64,000 nt of DNA. Source: Neglectibacter sp. X58. GTDB lineage: Bacteria; Bacillota; Clostridia; Oscillospirales; Acutalibacteraceae. The translations under genes were made by a program, and so were the position numbers. Positions within the stretch are counted from its first letter, which is position 1, and each line of letters starts with the position of its first letter. The notes under the pieces were generated by a model. It did not search any database, was not told the DNA's origin, and saw only the letters and a list, made by a program, of their open reading frames with translations. This document shows positions 32,181-40,153 of the stretch, piece after piece. The stretch covers positions 62,001 through 126,000 of the forward strand of contig NZ_QWEO01000001.1 of assembly GCF_009936035.1 (NCBI RefSeq), given 5' to 3'.

Positions 32181-33035
32181 ATGAGCAAGAAAGCGATTGT
32201 ATTGGAAGGCGGCTCCCTGCGGTGCATGTTCTCCGCCGGGGCCGTGGATGTGATGATGGAACAGGGCATTTCCTATGACGGGCTGTTCGGCGTGTCTGCC
32301 GGGGCCTTGACCGGGGCAAACTATGTCTCCGGCCAGCCGGGCCGCACAGCAGAGGTGAACCTGAACTTTGTAAATGACAAGCGCTACCTGGGCGTGCGCA
32401 ACCTGCTGCTGCACAGGAGCCTTTTTAATTTTGACTTCCTGTTTGGAGAAATCTGCGACACCCTGGTGCCCATGGACAGGGAAACCTTTGAAAATTCTGC
32501 CTGCCGGTTCACAGCGGTTTCCACCAACTGCCTGACAGGGGAGCCTGTTTTCAGCGAAAAAGGCGCCTGTACGGATATTTACGCCGCCATCCGCGCCAGC
32601 GCCAGCCTCCCCCTCCTTGCCCCCATGGTGCAGGTGGAAGGGGTGCCCTGCCTGGACGGCGGGGTGTCCCTTTCCATCCCCTATATGCGGGCGCTGGAGG
32701 AGGGGTATGACAAGGTGGTAGTGGTTACCACCCGGGAGCATGGCTTCCGGAAGGAGAGGGTTTCCCGGCCTGTGGCCCGGATGTATGCCCGGGCATACCG
32801 GAAGTATCCCCGGCTGGTGGAAGCCCTGCTGGAGGCCCCCAGGCGCTATGGGCGGGAGCTGGACATGCTGGACAGGCTGGAAGCCCAGGGGAGGCTTTTT
32901 GTGCTGCGCCCGCCCCAGCCCGTCACCATTTCCCGGGCCGAGAAGGATACGAAGAAGCTGCGGGCGCTGTACCAGCAGGGCCTGGACACCTGCCGCAGCC
33001 GCCTGCCCGCCTTGCTGGAGTATCTGGGGGAGTAG
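32181..33035 (+). CDS. Patatin-like phospholipase family protein
   Basis: 284 residues. Contains the oxyanion stretch LEGGSLRCMFSAGAVDV, the nucleophile elbow GVSAGAL (about residue 38-44) and the catalytic aspartate in CLDGGVS (about 157), so a Ser-Asp dyad lipid acyl hydrolase is expected. No signal peptide, so probably cytoplasmic or membrane-peripheral. GGAAAGGAA precedes the ATG. Single gene; closely related to the YjjU-type group. Confidence 0.88.
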   Translation: MSKKAIVLEGGSLRCMFSAGAVDVMMEQGISYDGLFGVSAGALTGANYVSGQPGRTAEVNLNFVNDKRYLGVRNLLLHRSLFNFDFLFGEICDTLVPMDRETFENSACRFTAVSTNCLTGEPVFSEKGACTDIYAAIRASASLPLLAPMVQVEGVPCLDGGVSLSIPYMRALEEGYDKVVVVTTREHGFRKERVSRPVARMYARAYRKYPRLVEALLEAPRRYGRELDMLDRLEAQGRLFVLRPPQPVTISRAEKDTKKLRALYQQGLDTCRSRLPALLEYLGE

Positions 33036-33054
33036 AATTTTCCCGCGGCCCATG

Positions 33055-33083
33055 TTGCATAGGCAGCGGGAATGTGATATAAT
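33055..33083 (+). promoter_or_regulatory. Promoter of the CNNM/CorC gene
   Basis: TTGCAT (33055-33060) and a perfect TATAAT (33078-33083) with a 17-base spacer, about 30 bases before the coding start. Confidence 0.75.
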
Positions 33084-33112
33084 GACAGTCAAATTATTTG
33101 CAAAAGGATGTG

Positions 33113-34390
33113 GTGTTCCCTTTTATGGACAGTCACAGTACAACCATGATTCTCGTTTTAGTCTGCCTTGTGTTTCTTTCCGCCTATTTTTCCGCCACAG
33201 AGACGGCCTTCTCTTCCTTAAACCGCATACGCCTGAAAAACATGGCGTCCGGCGGCAACAGGCGGGCGCAGACAGCCCTTTCCCTTTCGGAAAATTACGA
33301 CGAGCTGCTTTCCACCATTCTGGTGGGGAACAATATCGTCAACATTGCCTCCGCCTCCATTGCCACCACCCTTTTTGTGGCGGCCCTTGGCGGCAGCGCG
33401 GGGCCGACCGTTTCCACGGTTGTGATGACGGTGGTGGTGCTCATCTTTGGCGAGGTCAGCCCCAAGAGCCTGGCAAAGGAAAACGCGGAAAGCTTTGCCA
33501 TGTTCTCGGCCCCCCTGCTGCGGGTGCTGGTGGTGGTGCTTAAGCCTGTAAACTTCCTGTTCACCCAGTTGAAGAAGGGCCTGCACAAAATTTTCCGGGT
33601 GAAGGCCGACTATTCCATGACGGACAGCGAGCTGTTGACCATTGTAGAGGAAGCGGAGCAGGGAGGCGGCATTGACGAGGACGAGGGGGCCATGCTCCGC
33701 AACGTTATCGAGTTTGACGACATAGAAGCCATCGACATTATGACGCCCCGGGTGGACGTGGAGGCTGTGTCTTTTGACGCCAAAAAGAACGATGTGGCGG
33801 CGCTGTTCCGGTCAACAGGCTTTTCCCGGCTGCCGGTGTATAAGGAGACGATTGACAGCATCATCGGCGTGATACATGAAAAGGATTTTTACAGCTTTGT
33901 GTGGGACACCCAGCAGGAAATTGACAGCATTATAAAGCCGGCGGAGTTTATCCCGCCTTCCATGAAGGTTTCCGCCCTGCTGAAATCCCTGCAGCAGAGC
34001 AAATCCCACATTGCTGTGATTATAGACGAGTTTGGCGGTACGGAAGGCATCGTCACGCTGGAGGACGTGCTGGAGGAGCTGGTGGGGGAAATCTGGGACG
34101 AGCACGACCGGGTGGTGCAGCAGGGCTTCCAGAAGGTGAAGGAAGGGGAGTACCGGGTGTTCTGCTCTGCCGACTTGGACGATCTCTTCGAGTTTTTCCA
34201 CATTTCCTGCGAGACAGAGGCTTCCACCATCAACGGCTGGATTTTGGAGAACCTGGACCGCATTCCCGCCGAAGGGGATGTGTTCGCCTATCAGGGCCTT
34301 ACCTTTACGGTGGCCCGGGTGGAGAACAACCGCACCGAGGAGGTGCTGGTGCGCTGCCCTGCTGACGCTGAAAAGCAGGCGGAGGGCTAG
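33113..34390 (+). CDS. CNNM/CorC-type transporter-associated CBS protein (hemolysin C family)
   Basis: Membrane protein of the CNNM family, linked to Mg2+/Co2+ export. About 425 residues: an N-terminal DUF21 domain with three to four membrane segments and SATETAFSSLNRIRL, a CBS pair beginning DIMTPRVDVEAVSFD and SKSHIAVIIDEFGGTEGIVTLEDVLEELVGEI, and a C-terminal CorC/HlyC domain. GTG 33113 is chosen since AAAGGA lies five bases before it; ATG 33125 and TTG 33098 are in frame. Confidence 0.88.
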   Translation: MFPFMDSHSTTMILVLVCLVFLSAYFSATETAFSSLNRIRLKNMASGGNRRAQTALSLSENYDELLSTILVGNNIVNIASASIATTLFVAALGGSAGPTVSTVVMTVVVLIFGEVSPKSLAKENAESFAMFSAPLLRVLVVVLKPVNFLFTQLKKGLHKIFRVKADYSMTDSELLTIVEEAEQGGGIDEDEGAMLRNVIEFDDIEAIDIMTPRVDVEAVSFDAKKNDVAALFRSTGFSRLPVYKETIDSIIGVIHEKDFYSFVWDTQQEIDSIIKPAEFIPPSMKVSALLKSLQQSKSHIAVIIDEFGGTEGIVTLEDVLEELVGEIWDEHDRVVQQGFQKVKEGEYRVFCSADLDDLFEFFHISCETEASTINGWILENLDRIPAEGDVFAYQGLTFTVARVENNRTEEVLVRCPADAEKQAEG

Positions 34391-34458
34391 GTTCTGTTTA
34401 CAGTTTCCTTAGGTATGGAAGGGATTTTTTGATTTGCTATATAGTGCGCATCTTGCAA

Positions 34459-34488
34459 GGGGCGGGCCGTTTTTGGCGCGCCCTTTCT
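34459..34488 (+). terminator. Terminator after the CNNM/CorC gene
   Basis: GGGCGGGCC (34460-34468) pairs with GGCGCGCCC (34475-34483), eight of nine positions, followed by TTTCTGTTT. Confidence 0.7.
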
Positions 34489-34535
34489 GTTTGGTGAAAT
34501 TTTTTGGCAAAACAGGGAAAGGGGCAGGGAAGGGG

Positions 34536-34564
34536 TTGAGTTTTTTACCATATAGTGGTAAGAT
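34536..34564 (+). promoter_or_regulatory. Promoter with inverted repeat in the spacer (deacetylase genes)
   Basis: TTGAGT (34536-34541) and TAAGAT (34559-34564) are 17 bases apart. The spacer contains a perfect inverted repeat TTACCA-TATAG-TGGTAA (34545-34561), well placed for a repressor. The first deacetylase starts 57 bases downstream. Confidence 0.6.
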
Positions 34565-34620
34565 TAGTTAAAGCTAAGAAGGAATGCGCGTAAATTAAAG
34601 AACGAAGGAGATTGTATGGG

Positions 34621-36354
34621 ATGAAACGGGTTTTGTCTTTTATGCTGGCGCTGTGTGCAGCTTTGGGAATGGTGTGCCTTGGAGAGCCTGCCCAGGCGGC
34701 AGGGAAGAAGCTGATTGCCGTTACTTACGACGACGGCCCAGGGCCTTATACGGAACGGCTGCTGGACGGCCTGAAAAAGAGGGGCGTAAAAGCCACTTTT
34801 TTTATGCAGGGGATGAACGCCGCCCGGTATGAAAAGACGGTGGCCCGGATGTACCGGGAAGGGCACCAGCTTGCAAACCACACCTATAACCACCCGGATT
34901 TAACCCGGCTTTCTGCCGGGGAGATACAAAGCCAGGTGAACCGCACCAACAGTATTTTAGACAAAGCGGCGGGAAAGGGCGCGGACTACCTGCTGCGCCC
35001 GCCCTATGGTTCCTACAACAGCGCTGTGGGCAGGGCTGTCGGCGCGCCCATGATTTTGTGGTCTATTGACCCCCAGGACTGGCTGTACCGCAACGCTGCC
35101 ACTGTGAAGAACAATGTGCTGCGAAATGCCCACGACGGGGCTGTGCTGCTGCTCCATGACATCCACTCCACCACAGTGGACGGCAGCCTTTCCGCCATTG
35201 ACAGCCTGAAGGCCCAGGGCTATGAATTTGTCACCGTGCGGGAGCTTTTCCGCCGCCGGGGCCGCACCCTTTCGGCAGGCAGCAGCTACAGCCAGGCAAA
35301 CCCCAACGGCAAAGACCTGGGGCCTGTTCAGCAGCCGGAGATAACCTCCCAGCCAAAGGGCGGGCAGTTGGAAATCACCATTACAGCCCAGAAGGGGACG
35401 GCTGTCTATTATTCTCTGGACGGCTCTGATCTGAACCAGCAGAGCCGCCGCTATACAGGGCCTTTTACAGTGCAAACGCCCTGCACTGTGAAAGCCTGCG
35501 CCGCTTACAATATGAACGGCAGCCGCAGCGACACCCTGGAAAAGAAGTTTGACAGGCCAGCGGCCCCTGCGCCGGTGCTGCATATTGAAAATGGATTTCT
35601 CATTATTGAAGGCACAACGCCGGAGGTGGCGGTATATTATTCCGTCAGCGGCGCCCAGGACAGCAATGGAAACCAGCTTTACACAAGGCCGGTGGCCCTT
35701 GTGCCAGGGGTGCGGGTGTCTGCCTACGGGGCAGGGGAGGGCTATTACAACAGCGCTTCGGTGCGCATAGCTTATTCCCCTTTGGGCAACGTGTTCCGGG
35801 ATGTGTTCCCTGAAGCCTGGTATTTTGACGCTGTGGACAAGGCGGCGGCGGAGGGGATTATCCAGGGCCAGGGAGATGGCGTGTTTGCGCCGAAGGATTC
35901 TGTAACCCGGGGGCAGCTTGTCACCTTCCTGCACCGCATTTCCCAGGAAACAGGCGCTGCCCCCGCTGGGGAGGGCAATCCCTTTACGGATGTACCGGAA
36001 GGGAAGTATTACACAGAGGCTGTAGCCTGGGCGGTGGAAAACGATGTGGCCTCCGGATATGAGGACTATACCTTCCGCCCGGATCGGAAGGTGACCCGCC
36101 AGGAAATGGCCTGTATCCTGTACCGGTATATGACAGGCTGCTGTGGCGCCGCCCTTTCTGCCGGGGGGCTGGAAAGCTTCCGGGACAGGAATGCTGTGGC
36201 GGATTGGGCAAAAGAGGCCGCGGACGCACTGAGCGCTTCCGGGATTTTACAGGGAGACACCGAGGGAAATTTCCGCCCAGCAGACGGCTGTACCCGGGCA
36301 GAGGCTGCCGCTGTGCTGCTGCGGGTGCAGGGGTATGCCCCGCCAGTAATATGA
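34621..36354 (+). CDS. Secreted polysaccharide deacetylase with S-layer-homology anchor, copy 1
   Basis: 577 residues. Signal peptide of about 26 residues ending AQAA. A NodB deacetylase domain (about 30-225) keeps all five motifs: TYDDGP, HTYNH metal site, RPPYG, LWSIDPQDW and LLHDIH. Two chitobiase-C-like beta repeats follow (YYSLDGSDLNQQSRRYTGPF; YYSVSGAQD), then three SLH repeats (FRDVFPEAWYFDAV; FTDVPEGKYYTEAV; third degenerate) that bind cell-wall polymer. Likely removes acetyl groups from peptidoglycan or another wall glycan at the cell surface. GAAGGAG lies ten bases before ATG 34621. Confidence 0.92.
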   Translation: MKRVLSFMLALCAALGMVCLGEPAQAAGKKLIAVTYDDGPGPYTERLLDGLKKRGVKATFFMQGMNAARYEKTVARMYREGHQLANHTYNHPDLTRLSAGEIQSQVNRTNSILDKAAGKGADYLLRPPYGSYNSAVGRAVGAPMILWSIDPQDWLYRNAATVKNNVLRNAHDGAVLLLHDIHSTTVDGSLSAIDSLKAQGYEFVTVRELFRRRGRTLSAGSSYSQANPNGKDLGPVQQPEITSQPKGGQLEITITAQKGTAVYYSLDGSDLNQQSRRYTGPFTVQTPCTVKACAAYNMNGSRSDTLEKKFDRPAAPAPVLHIENGFLIIEGTTPEVAVYYSVSGAQDSNGNQLYTRPVALVPGVRVSAYGAGEGYYNSASVRIAYSPLGNVFRDVFPEAWYFDAVDKAAAEGIIQGQGDGVFAPKDSVTRGQLVTFLHRISQETGAAPAGEGNPFTDVPEGKYYTEAVAWAVENDVASGYEDYTFRPDRKVTRQEMACILYRYMTGCCGAALSAGGLESFRDRNAVADWAKEAADALSASGILQGDTEGNFRPADGCTRAEAAAVLLRVQGYAPPVI

Positions 36355-36405
36355 GATATATGCTGGCGGGCATGTGAAAAATTTGCACAAAGGAGGGGCT
36401 TTGGA

Positions 36406-38136
36406 GTGAAAAAGGTATGTTCGCTCTTGCTCTTTATTTTGCTGCTGGCAGGGACGGCCTGCCTGCCACAGCCTGCCCAGGCAGCGGAGAAGAAGCTTAT
36501 TGCCATCACCTATGACGATGGCCCTTATGAAAATACAGAACGTCTGCTGGACGGGCTGAAGGAAAGAGGCGTACACGCCACCTTTTTCCTGGTAGGGAAA
36601 AAGATCCCCTCCTTTGAAAAAACGGTGGCCCGGATGTATGAGGAAGGGCACCAGGTGGCAAACCACAGCTACAGCCATGAAAACCTGACAGCTATCCCCT
36701 TGGAAGAGGTAAAGAAGCAGGTGCAGGACACAAACGCCCTGCTGGACAAAATCTGCGGCCCGGGTACAGACTATATGGTACGCCCGCCCTATGGCCATAT
36801 CAATGAGGGCGCGGCCCAGGCTGTGGGTTTGCCCTGCATCCTTTGGTCTTTTACGCCGAAAGACTGGGTGTATACGGACGCGGACGCCATAAAGCAGCAG
36901 ATAGTGGACGGTGTACATGAGGGCGATATCATTTTGCTGCATGATAAAAAGATGGGAACAGTGGAAGGCAGCCTTGCGGCTATTGACGAACTGCAGGCCC
37001 AGGGCTATGAGTTTGTCACAGTGCGGGAGCTTTTCCGCAGGCAGGGGCGCACAGCGGAAAATGCCAAGTGGTATACAGGAGGAAGCCTTGTGAAGGATTT
37101 TCAGGATCCCGGCCCTGTCCAAAGCCCCCAAATCTCCTATACAGTGGGGCAGGGCAGCCTGGAGGTGTCCATTTCCGGCCCTGCCGGGGTGCCCTTGTAT
37201 TATTCCGCAGACGGCTCTCCCTTAAACCAGCAGAGCCGCCTCTATACCGGGCCTTTCACGGTTACTGGGCCTTGTACCATCAGGGCCTGCTCCGCCTATA
37301 ACATGAACGGCAGCCGCAGTGAGACTGTGGAAGAGCAGATTGCCCAGGCCACAGCCTTCACCCCGGTGCTGCGCCTGGAAAACGGCCTGCTCGCTATGGA
37401 AGGGGTGCAGGAGGGCGCCCAGATCCACTATACCCTGATCGGGGCGCAGGACAGCGGCGGGGAAAAGCTTTATACCGGGCCTGTGGCGGTAAAGCCTGGG
37501 ACAGTGGCCGCGGCCTACGCGGCGGGAGAGGGTTTCTTTCCCAGCGGGACGGCCAAACTTGCCTATTCCCCTTTGGGAAATGTGTTCCGCGATGTTTTTC
37601 CCGCAGACTGGTATTTCGACTCTGTGGACAAGGTGGCGGCAGAGGGCATTATGCTGGGAACAGGCGAGGGCCGTTTTTTCCCTGCGGATCAGGTGACCAG
37701 GGGCCAGCTTGCCACTTTCCTGCACCGGGCCTCCCGGGAGGCCTCGGCTGTCTCCATCGGAGACAGCCATCCCTTTACTGATGTGCCGGAAGGGGAGTAT
37801 TACGCAGAAGCTGTGGCATGGGCCTATGAAAACGGCATTGTAACAGGGTATGGGGACGGCACCTTCCAGCCGGACAGGAAGGTGAGCCGGCAGGAGCTGG
37901 CGGCTGTTTTTGTCCGGTACCTTCGGCATAAAGGCGTGGTATCCGCCCAGCCAGAAGATGTAAGCGGCTACACAGACGCCGCCTTCATTGAAGAATGGGC
38001 TGTGGAGGCTGTGGGCGCCATGACGGCCCTGGAGCTTCTCAAGGGAGACGCAAACGGCGCTTTCCGGCCCAAGGCAGGGGCCTCCCGGGGGGAAACCGCC
38101 GCTGTGCTTGTGCGCATGGAAAAATATCTGGCATGA
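36406..38136 (+). CDS. Secreted polysaccharide deacetylase with S-layer-homology anchor, copy 2
   Basis: 576 residues with the same layout as the gene before it: signal peptide ending AQAA, NodB domain (TYDDGP, HSYSH, RPPYG, LLHD), two chitobiase-C-like repeats (YYSADGSPLNQQSRLYTGPF), three SLH repeats. The two proteins are clearly tandem duplicates but have diverged throughout, notably around the catalytic pocket (IPSFEKT for AARYEKT, FTPKDW for IDPQDW, HDKK for HDIH). GTG start with AAAGGAGG upstream; 51 bases separate the genes. Confidence 0.92.
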   Translation: MKKVCSLLLFILLLAGTACLPQPAQAAEKKLIAITYDDGPYENTERLLDGLKERGVHATFFLVGKKIPSFEKTVARMYEEGHQVANHSYSHENLTAIPLEEVKKQVQDTNALLDKICGPGTDYMVRPPYGHINEGAAQAVGLPCILWSFTPKDWVYTDADAIKQQIVDGVHEGDIILLHDKKMGTVEGSLAAIDELQAQGYEFVTVRELFRRQGRTAENAKWYTGGSLVKDFQDPGPVQSPQISYTVGQGSLEVSISGPAGVPLYYSADGSPLNQQSRLYTGPFTVTGPCTIRACSAYNMNGSRSETVEEQIAQATAFTPVLRLENGLLAMEGVQEGAQIHYTLIGAQDSGGEKLYTGPVAVKPGTVAAAYAAGEGFFPSGTAKLAYSPLGNVFRDVFPADWYFDSVDKVAAEGIMLGTGEGRFFPADQVTRGQLATFLHRASREASAVSIGDSHPFTDVPEGEYYAEAVAWAYENGIVTGYGDGTFQPDRKVSRQELAAVFVRYLRHKGVVSAQPEDVSGYTDAAFIEEWAVEAVGAMTALELLKGDANGAFRPKAGASRGETAAVLVRMEKYLA

Positions 38137-38164
38137 CGTTTAATTGCCTGGCAGTAAAAAAGAA

Positions 38165-38205
38165 CCCCCCTGTGTACCCGTTGTACATGGGGGGCCTTTT
38201 TATTT
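38165..38205. terminator. Terminator between deacetylase 2 and the oxidoreductase
   Basis: CCCCCC and GGGGGG arms with an inner GTAC/GTAC stem, flanked by AAAAAAG on one side and CCTTTTTATTTT on the other; it serves both convergent genes. Confidence 0.85.
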
Positions 38206-38216
38206 TGCGGAGGTTT

Positions 38217-39185
38217 TTAGAAGGTGTACTTTTTGCCGGTCTTGTAGGACTCATAAGCGCCCACCATGAACTTGGTGAGGGCCACAGCGTCTTCTATGCC
38301 GTTAGGGGCTTCGCCAATGCCGTTTACCGCGTCAATCCAGGCGTCGATGGGCATGGTGGACTTCTCGGGCAGATCTGTTTTCTGCACTAGCTTGTTGTCG
38401 GTTTCCTCGCAGCTATACTCCAGGATGTCATTATGTACCATCAGGGAGCCTTTGGTGCCGCTCATTTCCATTACATAGGGAATGCCGGTGGTGACAAAGC
38501 CAGTTTCAGAAACGCCGATGGTGCCGTTTGCAAACTCGATAACGGAAACCGCGTTTTCCTCTACAGGCTTGCCTGTAACCTCGGTGAACATGGAAACAAC
38601 AGACTTAGGCTCGCCCAAGAACCAGTTCAGGGTGTACATGGGATGTGCGCCCAGATCCATCATGGCGCCGCCGCCGGTCTGGGAAGCGTCATAGAAATGG
38701 GGCGGCAGCCAGCCGGCAGTGCTGCCGTTGTGATAGTTATGCACGCGGGCATAGGTGATTTGCCCCAGCTTGCCGCTGTCCACCAGCTCTTTGGCGGCTT
38801 TCAGGGTGGGCCAGGTTTTGTGGGGATAGGAGATAGTGAACTTCACGCCGCTTTCCTTGATAGCCTTGGCGATCTGCTCTGCTTCCTCGTTGGTAAAGGC
38901 CAGCACCTTTTCGGTGAAGATGTGCTTTTTGGCTTTGGCCGCAGCCATGAGCACCTCTGTGTGCTGGCAGGTGGCGGTGGTGATGGACACAGCGTCGATG
39001 GTTTCGTCATCCCAGATGGCCTGGAGATCCGGCTGGAAGGGAATGCCGAATTTCTCCGCCATGGCCTTGCCGCGCTCCTGGTCGTCATCCCACAGGCAGC
39101 AAAGTTCTGCCTTGGGATTCTCCTGGATAGCGGTGGTGTACTCCCGGGTGTGTACGTGCCATGCGCCGATAACTGCTACTTTCAT
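38217..39185 (-). CDS. Gfo/Idh/MocA family oxidoreductase
   Basis: 322 residues. N-terminal Rossmann domain (VAVIGAWHVHTREYTTAI; the dinucleotide loop reads GAWHVH rather than GxGxxG), the conserved EK motif in IFTEKVLAFTNEEAE (about residue 95) and a C-terminal alpha/beta domain with GGGAMMDLGAHPMYTLNWFLGEP. Likely a sugar or inositol dehydrogenase; substrate unknown. ATG 39185 is set by AAAGGATG upstream; the frame extends further without support. Divergent from the XRE-cupin gene. Confidence 0.87.
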   Translation of the reverse strand: MKVAVIGAWHVHTREYTTAIQENPKAELCCLWDDDQERGKAMAEKFGIPFQPDLQAIWDDETIDAVSITTATCQHTEVLMAAAKAKKHIFTEKVLAFTNEEAEQIAKAIKESGVKFTISYPHKTWPTLKAAKELVDSGKLGQITYARVHNYHNGSTAGWLPPHFYDASQTGGGAMMDLGAHPMYTLNWFLGEPKSVVSMFTEVTGKPVEENAVSVIEFANGTIGVSETGFVTTGIPYVMEMSGTKGSLMVHNDILEYSCEETDNKLVQKTDLPEKSTMPIDAWIDAVNGIGEAPNGIEDAVALTKFMVGAYESYKTGKKYTF

Positions 39186-39475
39186 GCGTAATACATCCTT
39201 TCTTTGACTGTAAATGGACAATGAGAGGGAGGCGGGAACATATCCATGCCCTTTCCCGTCTCTGGCAGAGAGACGGCTTTCCCATGTCCTGTACGTCAAC
39301 AGTGTACACTACCTGGAGGAAAAGTGCAAGGGGGTTTGGGAAGATTATTTTTTGAACAGGGAAAAGGGGAGGCGAAATCTTTGGGCAGGCTTCCCTCTGG
39401 CGCGGACGGTATTGACGGGCGGCGCTTCCAAGTGGTATAATTTTTCAAAATCCACATGAAAAGGAGCGTGGCGAC
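39186..39475. other. Divergent intergenic region, oxidoreductase / XRE-cupin
   Basis: 290 bases without a credible gene. It contains a 10-bp palindrome AGTGTACACT near 39299-39308, a possible operator for the oxidoreductase gene, and the forward promoter at 39412-39441. Confidence 0.5.
39412..39441 (+). promoter_or_regulatory. Promoter of the XRE-cupin gene
   Basis: TTGACG (39412-39417) and a perfect TATAAT (39436-39441) with an 18-base spacer, about 35 bases before the GTG start. Confidence 0.75.
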
Positions 39476-40024
39476 GTGAGCGGCATCAATGAGATAGGCC
39501 CCCGGCTGCGGGAGCTGCGGGAAGCGAGCGACTACACAGCAGAGCAGCTTGCCCGGGAGCTGCACCTGGATCCGGCAGTGTATCAGGGCTATGAAGAGGA
39601 CGGGCGGGATATCCCCATCAGCGTGATATATGAGATAGCAAACAAATTTAAGGTGGACTTTACAGAGATTGCCACAGGCGTGCCGGCCCGCCTGGATACA
39701 TACCATATTGTGCGCCGGGGCCAGGGCCGGGTGGTGAACCGCAACCCGGAGTACCATTTTGAGGACTTGGCCTTCCGGTACGCGGATAAAATCATGCAGC
39801 CGCTGCTGGTAACGCTGGAGCCTACCGACGAGGCGGCAAAGCTTATCACCCACCCGGGCCAGGAGTTTAACCTGGTGCTGGAGGGCGTTGTGGTGGTGTG
39901 CATAGGGGAGAAGGAGTTTGAGCTGAAGGCTGGGGATTCCATTTATTTTAATCCCACCCTGCCCCATGGGCAGCGCTGCGGCGGCAGCGGGAAGGCCAGG
40001 TTTGTCACAGTTATTACAGAGTGA
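39476..40024 (+). CDS. XRE-family regulator with C-terminal cupin domain
   Basis: 182 residues. Helix-turn-helix at about 8-62 (LRELREASDYTAEQLARELHL, ISVIYEIANKFKVD) and a cupin sensor at about 105-178 (HPGQEFNLVLEGVVVVCIGEKEFEL, GDSIYFNPTLPHGQR). GTG start preceded by AAAAGGAG. The pairing with a downstream acyl-CoA synthetase is common in gut Clostridia and suggests that it controls that gene in response to a small acid or its CoA ester. Confidence 0.9.
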   Translation: MSGINEIGPRLRELREASDYTAEQLARELHLDPAVYQGYEEDGRDIPISVIYEIANKFKVDFTEIATGVPARLDTYHIVRRGQGRVVNRNPEYHFEDLAFRYADKIMQPLLVTLEPTDEAAKLITHPGQEFNLVLEGVVVVCIGEKEFELKAGDSIYFNPTLPHGQRCGGSGKARFVTVITE

Positions 40025-40035
40025 GCACGCCCCCG

Positions 40036-40110
40036 GCCCGCAAACCGGGAGGCGGAGCCTCCCGCGCCCGGCTTTGCCGGGCGGCCTGTCCTGGACAGGC
40101 GTTTGCGGGC
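40036..40110. repeat. Four-way-junction palindromic element, copy C
   Basis: The closing stem 40036-40045 pairs perfectly with 40101-40110 (10 bp). It encloses hairpins 40046-40064 (8 bp, loop GGA), 40065-40083 (8 bp, loop TTT) and 40084-40100 (7 bp, loop CTG). Every base from 40036 to 40110 is either paired or in a 3-base loop. It lies between the regulator and synthetase genes. Confidence 0.75.
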
Positions 40111-40153
40111 TGGGGCTGCCGGCTCAATGCCCCTACAGGAAAGGATGAAGAAA

